From Symsagittifera roscoffensis (taxonomy: Eukaryota; Xenacoelomorpha; Acoela; Convolutidae): a DNA stretch of 64,000 bases. How positions within the stretch are numbered: position 1 is the stretch's first letter; each line of letters begins with the position of its first letter. Where the stretch lies: assembly GCF_963678635.1 (NCBI RefSeq), contig NC_087062.1, positions 80,948,751 through 81,012,750 on the forward strand. The letters are read 5' to 3'. The position numbers and the translations under genes were made by a program. This document shows positions 9,649 to 20,451 of this stretch, one piece after another. Below the pieces are notes generated by a model. It saw only the letters and a list, made by a program, of their open reading frames with translations, had not been told where the DNA came from and did not search any database.

Positions 9649-11132
9649 TTGGCTATGTTGGTCCGCGAGGGCCTGTAATCTTCAAGTCCTCCAGATCCAC
9701 ATTGACTGATGATCTCCATCTCTAATTTAGTGTCTGCCAGGGTTCGTGCTGTTTTCTTTGATCTTACGGCAGTCGTGGTCAGACCTGCCAAGAGCATAGG
9801 GGGTATCAGATTCTCTTTTTCTCCACTTGTCAGCGTTGCACTATCTCCTTGCCCGCTCTCGCCTGAACGACCTGCGCTCGTTAAAGAGGTCACCACCGCG
9901 CTGGCTCTCGACTTCATCACTCTCGGGTTCATGGCTCGACTTCCTGTTTTCCCTTTTAGTCGCTTCAGCCCCTTCCTGGCTCGTCTGACAGGTAATTTCT
10001 TTGCAACCTGCTGATCATCGGCACTGTTTTCTGTAACTGACTCGGTCAGAACATCCGACTCCATGGAGTTCACTATTTTCTCCAGGACCTCACGCATGAT
10101 GGGTTGGTTCAATCCTACCTTCATTATGGACTGCGTCCCATATCGCCTTATCACGTCCCATGATCTTTCCATGAAATTCACTCGGCTCCAGGTTGCCCCT
10201 GTCTTGCCTTCCAACTCACTTTGATATCTCTCCCATTCCTCTTCCGGCAGCGTGCTCAGGAAGGATACCCTCATTGATTCTTCGATTTTTCTCCTCCTTG
10301 GTGACTCATGGAGCAATCTCTGCGGACCCCTGCTTCGGCATTCTCTCGCCTGGCTTATTGGGTCTATCGGGGATAAGTCGGCCGACGCCTCCTTTGTAGG
10401 GGACATGAAAGACGATGGCGTCATTAGCAATAGACTCCCATCGACTTCCCCATCGTCGTCTTCACTAAACCGGTATTCTAGCAAGCCTCTCTCTAACGCT
10501 CCCAGATCTGTCTCACCCGGTTTTCCTGTCTTTCCCTCGGTGTCGTTATCGTCATCGTCCTGATCCATCAATTCATCATCACCTGCATCAGGTTTCGGCC
10601 TGGGTCCTGAAGGTCCTTGTCGTGAGTCTATGCCCGAGTCCGGCCGAACCGGTACGGTCATGTCTCCTGCATGATAAAACAACTCATCATTCACCAGGAA
10701 TTCTACGGACTCCTCGCCATGTGGTGCCAGGTCCACTATTGTTATATATGAGCCTGCTCTGCTCTCCTTTGCCACTTCCATCATCACTACTTTCACTTCT
10801 CCTGACCACTTCAGTCTTGATAAGTCATCCGTGGGAGAATACAACTCGTTCCACATTTCGGCCGAGACCTCTGGTCTCCTGGAAGGTAGTGCCTTGATCT
10901 TTTTCCTACTCCAAGCATCAGGAAATGTGAAGTCAAACGTGTGCGCGGCTGCAACATTCCAGCCGGTGAAGCGCGGCTCCATCCCTTCACTCCACTTCAA
11001 CATTCTCTTCTCTGCATCACGAGCTGCTCCGATGCGAGGGGCAATGATGGGAGATGTGACCCCCAACAAATCCTCCTTATCGGTGGATATCGAGGGCATT
11101 GGTCCGGCAGCGGCCTGGACCCAGAAAGCCAC
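9645..11132 (-). pseudogene. M large ORF, acidic and basic linker segment
   Basis: A low-complexity region of about 495 codons: an acidic D/E-rich stretch near 10540-10570 and a basic R/K-rich stretch near 9940-10000, typical of a disordered linker. It corresponds in position to the poorly conserved region of P2 at about 55260-56600, which also has E/D-rich and K/R-rich runs and T-P-P-L-T-P-S-P. It overlaps 10997-12493 in another frame, so there is a frameshift at about 11090-11130. No enzymatic motif seen. Confidence 0.62.
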
Positions 11133-12493
11133 GCTTGCTGGTTCTCCTTAGCGTGTGCATAGGCCTCTGGTAAGAGTGGCACTCCCATAGCCGCTCCCGT
11201 ATCCCTCACTACTGGTCTTAAGTTCCAGAGCTTCGGGTTGAACTGGATGTGAGAAAGTTCCTCACGGCCCATTCGGCACTTGAAGTGGTTGTTGAAACCC
11301 GTCAACACCCAACCTGGCTCCGCTATTCTTCCGAACAGTCTATCGTCACTGGCCAGCCCTCTCAACTCCCTCTGCTCTACCCAGTTCAGCACGGAACAGT
11401 CCACGACTGAGACCAGGTTGACATACAACACGGAATTCCTGTATGCCTTGACTTGCACGTCCGGGAACGCGAAAGACATCACCGGTCCATACACCACCGT
11501 GACGAATTCCCGCAGTCCGTGAATCAGAGCCAACGGATCGATCCGCATCATGACTGCGAAATCTGTCAGCAAGGGCATGCCACAATATTGCTTGCACTCA
11601 CTCGCATCCGTCGCCACCTTATCTTCTCCAGTGACGCTTCTGTTTTGTTGTAAGAGATATTGGAGCAGGAGAGTCCTCCAGTCTTTCATCTTCTTGAGCG
11701 AGGCGGTTTCCAACTGTGCATTGAACTCACGACTGGGTCCCTGTAGGTGTTCAGGGTAACGTAACAGCACAAGCAAATCACCCAGTCGACTGTAGGTCAT
11801 GGCAATCAGGGTCAGGAGTCCATCCAATCTCAAATCTGCCAACGCTTGGGTGAAGAGATTCGCCAGCCCCTTCACGAAATTTTCGTGACCAAATGTCACG
11901 TATAAGGCTAATACCAGGCCAATCGATAACTTCCTGATGTCTCTGACAAAACTCGCGATCAAGTTCCGAGATGCCCTAGGATAGCACGTCGACAGGAAGG
12001 ATGGCGTCCATCCCACTCCCATTCCACCCAAGATAGCATCCGATCGTTCGTACTCTGCCCTTGTGGCTAGCACGTCAGCTTGGAACTTGTCCAGTGACAT
12101 CGTGTTTACGTCCTGCATCAGCTTCAACATCATGCCCCCAGCTAACTCCCGGGCATCAAACAAGTTTTTCAGATACACGTGTATCTCTTTTATCACTGCC
12201 GGCGCATGCTCGAACGCGTCCTCACCCAAGGTGCACAGCCTTGGTGACAAGTACAACCATATGTTGTTGTGCGGCTTCGTGCGCAAAGCCATTGCCATGA
12301 GATCTTCTTCCGCTGATGTCATGTTCTTCCTGACTGTCCTGCCCTGCTCATTCTCGGCATGATCCATCTGTCTGAACCAGAGATCAACAGCCACCTGTTG
12401 TACTAACAGATGATCGTCATCCACCCCTGGTCTTAGCTTCAGCAATCTGGCAAAGTTGGACAGCTCCAACCCCAGAATTTCATCTAGCACCAA
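10997..12493 (-). pseudogene. M large ORF, conserved helical domain of unknown function
   Basis: Same frame as the upstream segment but separated from it by a TAG at 12575-12577. It aligns with P2 (about 53700-55060): V-L-D-E-I/V-L-x-L-E-I/L-S-N-F-A-R, then L-L-x-Q-Y-L-x-x-Q-N-R, G-M-P-L-L-T-D, R-x-D-P-x-x-x-I-R/H-G-L, V-V/T-x-x-Y-G-P-V/A, and C-R-M-G. A hydrophobic stretch near 11880-11960 (K-L-S-I-G-L-V-L-A-L-Y) is conserved in P2 as L-S-x-x-L-A-L-Y but is short for a membrane segment. No family recognised. Confidence 0.7.
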
Positions 12494-12574
12494 CCGAGTT
12501 GTGCTACAATCTCTGAGCCCCTGTATGGCATTCGAAATGTCAGCCCAAACGGCGGGAAGCTCAGATCGGGACGG

Positions 12575-13930
12575 CTAGTAATTGTTCGGGTCTACTACCC
12601 TGTTCGGGGCCGGAATTATCACGTTGAACCTCCCCTCTGCTATCGTTGTGACCATTGTGTATACAAACTGAAGGGGTTCTGGCAATGCAGCGTACCCTGG
12701 TGACAACACAAAGACCACGTTCACCACATTATGGGTGAAACGTTGTTTTGCTGCTGCTTCTACCTCAGCCATCGCCGAGAGCAATGTCATTATCGCCTCC
12801 CCTATGACCTCGTTACTCGGGATCGACCCATCCGTCAGACGTGACAATAAGCATCTGCTTTGCAGATGATCATTTGAGCCTGCAACCACTATCACCTGCG
12901 GCTCCATGCTGACCACCCTTCGTACACTTATCATCATGCCAGTTGCCTGTCCCCAGTCCAATTTAGGTGCCGTCAAGAAAATCACGTCGGGCCAAAAGAG
13001 AGAACGGGGCGTATAAAGATAATCGGAACTGGCTACGATCAGATACTTTGCAGCTTTCATCTCTAAGGGATCGTAAGCTGCGAACAGGCCGTCGCCTATT
13101 GGGGCCTTCAGTTTCCCATATCTCTGGTCATCTCCATCTACCGTGGTCGTTCGGGGGTTGTCCCTTGAATACTCGCCAGGCGTCTGACCGGGTGGTTTAA
13201 CGAACTGCCTGTATATCTTATGATGCTTGTTATTGGGCTTGTTCTCTGCCTGAAACTTGCCCCTTCGAGCAGGTGGCGTCAATTCCCGGGCTCTCTGTCG
13301 GACTTCCGTAAGGGACCGCGTGTTCAAGGGTCCAAAGGTATTGTCCTGAGGCAACCCGTTCAAGTCTGCATGTCGGAGCGTAGTCGTAGAGCTGAACTGC
13401 TCCTGCTCTGCTAGCAGCCAATCCACGCCTGATATCCGATATAATCGCGACACCGTGGGACTTTCTCCGCCAATCATTCTCATCGCGTCCTCCCGACACG
13501 TCAGGGTATTCATGTTCAATTTCGTGGACATGTCCGTCTTGTACTGTCCCCAATGACTCGGGTCTGATCGGTTCCAAAGCAGCAGGCTTGCCTGGTTCAA
13601 CTCCCTCCGCAGGCACGGCGCTCGTAGACGGTCCTGCTGCTGAAGCAGGGTTTGCCGTGGCGGGCGGATCGTTCCTCCTAGACACGGTCTGGGAGTTATT
13701 TCTGTTCTGAACCACTGATCTGCCGAGTCACGGCTTTCAAGCGGTTGTGTTCTGGGAGGAGGAGCAGTCCCTAGCCTCTCTCTCACGTTTGAGCTCGGAG
13801 CGGTGGGTGCGGCTACAGCCGTCTCCATTGCCAAGGGCCCTAGGCGGTTGACGAGGGATTCGGGCACGCTTGCCCTTATTCTAATTCCACCGGTCGTTGA
13901 GATGGTCCGAGCCAGAGAACTGGTCGCCCT
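12575..13930 (-). pseudogene. M large ORF, second Rossmann-like segment downstream of the non-LTR insertion
   Basis: Open frame running from the non-LTR insertion edge (13930) to a TAG at 12575-12577. It includes Y-L-I-V-A-S-S-D, L-F-W-P-D-V-I-F and V-V-A-G-S-N-D-H-L, which parallel the A-G-S-D, F-W-P-E-T-L and A-G-M-N-D-H-L elements of P1/P2. The S-S-D and G-S-N-D motifs resemble SGNH blocks I and III, so this may be a second SGNH-like fold that lacks an obvious block V. The frame is the same as that of the SGNH domain upstream of the insertion, so the two were one ORF before the insertion. Confidence 0.75.
13917..13930. repeat. Target site duplication, left copy
   Basis: GAACTGGTCGCCCT, identical to 15364-15377, directly next to the GTT-repeat tail of the non-LTR element. 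Confidence 0.95.
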
Positions 13931-15363
13931 GTTGTTGTTGTTGTTAGCCCACGCGGGTTGGGTTTGGCTCTTCTGTCTCCAGGTCAAGGAACTTAGCAAC
14001 CTCTACCGGCCGAAGCCACAGGTCTGCTGGGGTGAGTGGGGAGGGGTTTTGGGAGCAGTTGAAAAGGTGACATGTTGTGTGGGGGGCAAGGGAACAGGAA
14101 GGGCAAAGGTGGGAGATGGAGCTGTCGAGGCGGGATAGGTAAGTGTTAAGGAGCCGGCTGTAGCCAGACCGGAGTTGGGAGAGCTTACAGCGCGTGGGAC
14201 GTGGAAGAGATTTTTCAGAGGGGTCAATCTTTGGGGGAGGGATACAAATAACTTTAGACGGAGGGGTTTCGGCTAGGAACTTGGTTACAAGGGAGGTATG
14301 GTTGTCTTTTAAAATTGGTTTGTAGTAGTTAAAAATAAAAGTGGAGACTTCGTCTCGGTCGTCCAGAACTAGAGGGTGGTTTGCGTAGACTGAATAGTCG
14401 GTTAAAATTTACTGGGTGTCTTCTTTGAAGCAGCTTATAATTGAGGGGCGAAGTAGACGGGGAGGAGGGGGATGTGAATGTATAAAATTAACGGGATGGT
14501 GGGAACGATAGGTGGAGATAAAAAATTGAGATGACAGAAGGGTATGGTGGTCTTTGACCGTTAGGATTTCAGATTCACTGTGCAGGTGGGCAGTGGAACT
14601 CATTAGATTTGATCCAGTAACAACGCGAAGGGATTGGTTTTGGGCAACCTGCAGGCAATTTATGGAGGTGTTACTTGATGCGTGGGACCATGCGGGGGCT
14701 GCATAGTCAAGTATGGGGCGAATGAAAGCTTTAAAAGTTAGGAGGAGGGTTTCTTTGGAGTGACCCCAGGTTGATCCTGCTAATGCGGAATGTTTGCAGT
14801 GAGTGGCAAAACAAAGTGTTGGATCAAATGTCACCCCTAAGATTGTTGGATTTTTGTGTAGGGGTAGCGCCTCGTTGTTTAAAAGAACACTGGGTGTTTT
14901 ATTAAATTCTTTGTTACAAGAGGAGAAAAGTGTAACTGATCCTTTAGAGGACGCGAAACTTAGTTTGCGTGAGGTTAAAAAATCGTAGAGCCTTTTTAGG
15001 TAGCTATTGAGGGAGTTTGAGGCGATATCAATATTGGAACTGCTTGCGAAGGGGTGGAAATCGTCTGCATACGAAACAAGGTTTACATTATCGGGAGGTG
15101 GCGGTGCATCATGGACATAAAAATTGAAGAGTGTGGGTGATAAAACAGAACCTTGGGGTACGCCACAGTGGATTATTCGATGGGGGATGTGTGTTCACGG
15201 AATGAGGTGGCAGCCTGTCGACCATTAAGGTAATTACTTAGCCAGCGGACTAGACTTCTTGGGAGGGGAGTGTCATGAACGAGTTCCACAAGTGAGCGAT
15301 GACACACCATGTCGAAAGCCTTAGATAAGTCAAGTGTGGCCAGTACCGTACGTTTAGGGGGGC
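13931..15363 (-). mobile_element. 5'-truncated non-LTR retrotransposon inserted in M
   Basis: A perfect 14-bp target duplication, GAACTGGTCGCCCT, flanks it at 13917-13930 and 15364-15377. Its 3' end (minus strand) is a short (CAA)n tail (13931-13945 reads GTT repeats on the plus strand). It begins inside the RT domain, a 5' truncation expected of target-primed reverse transcription. Jockey/CR1-like RT residues are seen; clade not certain. Confidence 0.93.
14409..15360 (-). pseudogene. Non-LTR reverse transcriptase fragment
   Basis: Read on the minus strand, the fragment starts with L-A-T-L-D-L-S-K-A-F-D-M (the first RT Asp region), then G-V-P-Q-G-S-V-L-S-P, then the catalytic Y-A-D-D (near 15070), then L-G-V-T-F-D and the C-terminal A-F-I-R-P-I-L-D-Y-A-A-P-A-W typical of Jockey/CR1-type enzymes. 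It ends at the TAA after K-E-D-T-Q (14409). A frameshift near 15185 separates the first part from G-V-P-Q-G. The N-terminal part of RT and any endonuclease are absent, so it is dead on arrival. The 3' UTR is 13946-14408. Confidence 0.9.
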
Positions 15364-15377
15364 GAACTGGTCGCCCT
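15364..15377. repeat. Target site duplication, right copy
   Basis: GAACTGGTCGCCCT, identical to 13917-13930, at the 5' (truncated) side of the non-LTR element. Confidence 0.95.
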
Positions 15378-16724
15378 CGACTCCTGCTCCATTTCCCTCA
15401 ATTGCGTCTGAAATGCATCATTCATCCAGTGTTTCCCTCGTTGGGTGTTGAAATGTATCCCATCTCTGGTAAGCGCAATGTGATTGATCATGCGCAGCGT
15501 GTTTTCGAGATCCAGAAGTCGCAACTCGCCGGGCTTGCTTCTCACCAGATTACGGATCATTTTGTTCCACCGTGTCACGTTGCCGTTCATGAAATCTGCC
15601 ACTGTGGTGCCCATCAGCGGGTTTTGTGGTATCGTGCACAGCACCACAAATCTGGGCCTGTACTTCTCCTTCAGTTCATTCAGGAGGCATACCAGCAGAA
15701 GCTCCCACTTGCACTCGGGAGTCACTGGGGCTCTCGAGAGGTCGTTAGTTCCTAGCATTATCACCAGCGTATCCAGGTGATCCTCGCTTTGGAATTCCAT
15801 CATCTTGATGACCTGAGCCACTGAAGATCCTCTAAAGGACAAAGTGGTTGTCTGACCATAGACGAAGATCTCATTCAGATCCCTCACCAAACTGTCTCCT
15901 ATGATCAGGTGGCGACTCCCTGGGGGAATCACCTGGTCGCTCGTAGCGGGGTTCCAGCTCATGTCATTCAGGCAGGCTCGAGGATGCTCCGCAGCTACTT
16001 GCGTGAACTGGTGCCGTGTCATCAGATTCTTCCTGATATCTACCACGCGGGACTTTTGATAGGTTCTGCCATGCGCAGTCCCCGAGGGCACTATCGTGAG
16101 GGGTGCTCGCTCCGAGCTATTAGATGACTGATCACGACGCTGGGAAGGAACGATCCTACCCAATGTCCGTCCAGTGGTTCGGTTGATCTCATCCATTGTT
16201 GCTCTGGCCACTTGGTTGAACGATTCTTGGAACTGAGGAGCGAGGTAAGTGTCAGAAGGGTCTGGTATCGTGAACCTTTGACTAGAAGCAGACAGTCGTG
16301 TCTGCTGAGGAGCCTCGGGCTCTCTCGATGCACGTAAATCCAGAACCTCGGGCCCTCTCGATACACACAGCTCCTGAGCTGTTGTCCCGGGGCGTGTGTC
16401 GTTGGATCCCTCCGAGGATTTCATGCTCGCCAGAACTTCCGGTGACACTTGGCTCACCTTCGCCATATACAGCTCCTTCAGGTGCTTTATTTCATCCTCT
16501 TTATAAGCCACCTGCAGATCTTCGTATTTCTTCTTCCATTCGTCTCTTTCTCGAGCTATTGCCCTATACTCCTGGAGTTTGGCACACAGCTCGCTCTGAT
16601 CTTTCTCCTTCTTCTCCAGCGTCTCGATCGTCTCCGACGTCTGGATCTCTATTTCACTCACCCTCACGTTGTCTCTTCGCTCCGATGAGTGGCTGCGCCG
16701 GTTGGAATGGTAAGGGCATCTCAC
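15364..16724 (-). pseudogene. M large ORF: coiled coil and SGNH/GDSL hydrolase domain
   Basis: The N-terminal part is a coiled coil (E-K-K-E-K-D-Q-S-E-L ... W-K-K-K-Y-E-D-L), about residues 30-85. The SGNH domain follows: block I H-L-I-I-G-D-S-L-V (Ser, near 15890), block II F-R-G-S-S, block III M-L-G-T-N-D-L-S (near 15750), block V D-G-I-H-F-N (near 15455). All four catalytic or oxyanion residues (S, G, N, H) are present, so the domain could be active. SGNH enzymes cleave ester bonds; the substrate is unknown. The ORF is cut at 15364 by the non-LTR insertion and continues in frame at 13930. It overlaps 16654-17046 in another frame, so the N-terminus is shifted. Confidence 0.88.
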
Positions 16725-17046
16725 CTAGCCGGTGGTCCCTCTGTTCACCTAGTCCTGGCTCACGAGCCAGGTCGTGGCCAGACATTTCTCCACGCCTCCA
16801 TCTCATCAGTCGATTTCGGCCTCTCTCGGCGGTCCCGGACTCACCGAAGGCCAACATCAACACGACTTCCGTAGGGCGATTCCCTCGACCCTCTCGTCCT
16901 AATGCATTGAGGAGCGCGACCACAAACATCGCCAGCCCCGGGTCTTCTCGTGTGAAATCACAATCGATCAGCCGCTGATAGATCTCGTCTAGAGTCGCTC
17001 CTAGACTCGCTGAGAGGAATTCCATGAGTTCGTTCGTGTCACCCAT
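16654..17046 (-). pseudogene. M large ORF, N-terminus
   Basis: Start at the ATG at 17046. The sequence parallels the P1/P2 N-terminus (helix with L-D-E-I/L-Y-x-R-L, T-E-V/A-V-L-M, D-L-A-R-E/N-P-G-L, G-E-M/F-P-L-P). It reaches a stop at 16654 in a different frame from the coiled coil, so a frameshift lies around 16690-16720. Confidence 0.75.
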
Positions 17047-17521
17047 TCCTTATCGTGTTGATTCTTGCTGTCGTGTAGTGTATTCCTGTCTCGTTTCGAT
17101 TCAATGGATTCAATATACAGTTTTTGATCAATCAAGATCTAAAAAACAAGTCGCGACTTAAAACCATCATTTTTGGATACAATATCATTCAACTCTTTAA
17201 AACTCTCCAATGAAATTCTCTTCTCAATTCTGATTTAAAAATTTAGCACCAAGGTGGATCGTCCACCTTTATCTTTGTCAGAGTAGCCCGAATGAGCGCT
17301 GTCACCTTGATGACCTGGAGTACTCCAGGTCTTTTATGACACAAAACATAAAACATATCGTGACAATAACATAACACATAAACACATAAACATCACACAC
17401 CTATACTATCACATAAAAACATAATCCCTAATACTGTACCTAAAATCTAACCTAATCTAAAACTTGACTCTAATTCTTATCGAGTAACTTAATAAAAACC
17501 ACTTATCGCCGAGCGCAATTC
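17047..17521 (-). promoter_or_regulatory. M gap between pol and the large ORF
   Basis: Non-coding. Read on the minus strand, it carries GGTGCTAAA followed by TTTTTAAATCAG (AG near 17230), about 185 nt before the ORF start. P1 and P2 also have GGTGCTAAAA upstream of their TTTTCAG acceptor, so a splice acceptor is plausible at the same place. The remainder (17330-17480) is AT-rich with ACATAAAACATA-like repeats. Confidence 0.45.
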
Positions 17522-17929
17522 TTAGCATATGCTCAGATAGTATTTTTTATGTAAGTAAACTTCTATATCAGTCTCTGAAAATATCACATGTACAAGTGCG
17601 TACAACTCTCTCGGATGCAGCTTTCCCCTATTAGAATCGTATACTGGCAACGAGAGAGAGGTCACTCCTCTCTCAACCAAAAAATCCCTCAGTCGAGTCA
17701 AGGCCAATACCAAGCTCTTTGGATCTACGTGTTGCCTATCAGTGGCCTTGGTAACCAGGAAACACAAATATTTCCCTGGTATCTGTGATGCAACAGGGGG
17801 CAGCTCCATTATCCCTCCCACACCAGGCCTCTGTTTCCATAAAAATTCGATGTTCTTATACTCTCGTTTGAAATCAGCCGCTAGTGCTGTTTTGAAGCTT
17901 ACGTCCGCGGTTATCGCTATAGCGCACAT
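17522..17929 (-). pseudogene. M macrodomain at the C-terminus of Pol
   Basis: 135 residues aligning along their whole length with P1 1494-2051 and P2. Motifs: A-I-A-I-T-A-D-V-S-F, D-F-K-R-E-Y, G-K-Y-L-C-F-L-V-T-K, L-A-L-T-R-L-R-D-F, G-V-T-S-L-S-L-P-V-Y, Y-A-L-V-H-V-I-F-S-E-T-D. This copy keeps Lys after V-T, the position of the TARG1 catalytic Lys, whereas P1/P2 have Arg; the catalytic Asp position is Gly in all. It is separated from Pol by a frameshift near 17960. Confidence 0.74.
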
Positions 17930-17958
17930 GCGTTCCGTGAGTATGAAATCGCTGTCCG

Positions 17959-20451
17959 TTATGACGATATTGTTTGAATAATGGTTCGGTAGGTCAAAAT
18001 ACGATTCAAAAATTCGTCCAAAAGTGGTTTTTTAGCATTCTCGCCCTCTGTCTCTAGTTCTCCGGTTTCTCTTGCCGATTTCATTTTTTTTATTATCAGA
18101 TTTTTGGTGTGGGTGAGTCCTACCCACACACCCCGGACAAAAATATCCATCGACGTCCCCGTCGATCGCCCAAAGTCTAGGAGATCGAGGTTGGATTGTG
18201 GAACACGTAGAGCACCATCTGGGGCGACCCAGTTGGACTCGGTATTGTCATGACTGATGTATTTGACGCCGTCTTTATCGACGTCCTGAATCGTCAAGAT
18301 CGTCTCTTTTGGATCTGTCGGCAGATCATGGAGACATTCGAGCACGCGCAAGTTTGTTTGTTCTTGCTCATGAGTCTGTTCCGCTTCTGGTTCGAACTCC
18401 ACTTCCGGTTCTGATCGATCGTCGATCCAATCTTGATCCATATCATTCACCAGGTCGATTTCTTCTAGCATCGCCACTTCGTCCAGTCCCACCAGCAAGT
18501 CTATGACATCTCTTACAACTATCCTGTCTACAACGAAATCCTCGCCATACGGATTGTATTTCTTCTGGTTTTTTCCTCTCTTGCTTTGGCGTGTTTCCAT
18601 AGTGAGAGGAAAGTCAGGCTGTATTCCTTTGTCAATTTCGATTTGTTCCGGGCAGTCCCAGTCTTCCTCGGCATAGGGTAGAGTTTCATCGTCCACCTCT
18701 ACTCGCTCGGTCAACTCGAGATCCAGTGGTAGGTCGCAGTCGTCCACCACCTCATTCCCGTCGTTTTTGTCGCGAGTACCCCTTTCATTCACTTCACAAG
18801 CAGGATCCACTATCAAATAGTCTCCCTCTTGCATGTCCGCTGGGATGCACCAATCCTCTGATGGGGCATTGTGTGGTTTGATGTTTTCATAATGAGCTGC
18901 TCTTCCAGTGCTCAATCGATAAAAACGACCTCCTTGGTGCATTTCTGTTATCTGAAATGGACCACGCCATTTCTTTAATAATTTCTTGGTTCTTTTTGGT
19001 GGAACCACTTCCTGGAACACCCAGACGTAGTCGCCAACTGAGTAGGCTTTCACATCAGCTGTCCTTTTATCAAACCTCCTTTTTTGTCTAATTTGTGCCT
19101 GTTGCGTATTCCTCCTGCATAAGTCATTGAGGTCCTGCTGTCTTCTAATAACATCCCGCACGTACGTTTGCGCTGCTGTCCTCTTACCCTCATATTCAGG
19201 GTAGAAAAACGTCAACGGGAGCGCTTTTTCATGACCCGTTAACATCATGTGCGGACTTATTCCCGTGGTGGAATGCTCCGTGCTGTTGTAAGCACCCATC
19301 ACTTGCGGCAAGTGCTTGTCCCAGTCATCCATGTAACGCGAGCAGTAGACTCTCAGCATGTATACCAGTGTGCGATTTTGCCTCTCGACTAGGCCATTCG
19401 TTTGTGGGTGATAGGTGGTCGAGTGGGCCTGCGCTACCTGCGACCTTTTCATTAACTCCTTCGTGAGATCACCCACGAATGCTTTGCCATTGTCCGATTG
19501 GAACGTGATGGGGCAGCCATGCCTCGCTATCCACACATTTATCAAATGATCACATGTTTCTTCCGCCGATGCTGTCATGCAGGGTGCTGCTTCCTCATAC
19601 TTCGTAAAATGGTCGATCATTACCAGCACCTGATTATAGCCCGTTGCTGTCATGCAGATTTTCTGATGATCAATTTGCACCACTTCGTTGAAACCTGACG
19701 ACTCTATTGACTGTAGGGGAAACCTTAGTTTCCTGGGATCCTTCGCCTGTTGACATGACAGGCATGCGGCTATCCATTTCTCACAAGCCTTCTTCAATCC
19801 CGGCCATTCGAATCGTTTTTGTATCCTGTTATACACTTTGTCCACGCCTTGATGTCCCATCTGATCATGTGAGCGAAAGAGCAATTCGGTCTGGTACAAC
19901 TGTGGTAACACGATTGAATTGTATTTGTAAAGGACCTTGTCTTCCTCCTTGCGCTTACAGGCCACGATTCCGTCCTTATTCAGGTACAACAAGTCTTTCC
20001 TCTTCAGGTAAAACTGCTTCAGGATTTTGTAGCTGTCTTCTTCCAAGTCTCCCTTGTCAAGTGCTCCATTCTCGATCCATCTCTTCAGACTGCTCGTCAT
20101 TCTATCATTTCGTTGAGCCCTTAGGAGATCCGACAGCATGTACCTGGCTTTCAAATACGTCTTTACCACGTTCATTTGCCCACTCATTATCTCCGGAGCA
20201 TGAGCATCGTCCATCAACTTGACACACCATATCTTTTTGAAAGGCGTCGCTTCCTGCACAGATGGTTCCAGATTGGTACGGACGACCGTACCATGTGGCA
20301 GCAATCTGGTTGGGCGTTTCGAAACTGCTATCAGCTCGAGCTCGTCTGCGGCATTATCCACCACAGTGCCCTCTTCATCTGAGGTGTATCTGTCTCTGTC
20401 TGGATCCTGATGCGTTTCTCGGTCCAGCCCACGCTGCTTCCAGTCCACCAA
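17959..20451 (-). pseudogene. M Pol: integrase and C-terminal linker
   Basis: The integrase N-terminal zinc domain (H-x3-H ... C-x2-C in S-H-D-Q-M-G-H ... C-L-S-C-Q-Q) is followed by a complete D,D-35-E core: Q-I-D-H, F-Q-S-D-N-G and G-L-V-E-R-Q-N with 35 residues between the last two. Then come Y-V-W-V-F-Q and W-R-G-P-F, and an acidic linker ending at F-V-R-G-V (near 18140) with the polypurine-like motif. No chromodomain was recognised. This is the best integrase in the window. It overlaps the RT ORF at 20331-20451 in another frame, a frameshift in this copy; P2 reads this zone without a shift. Confidence 0.92.
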
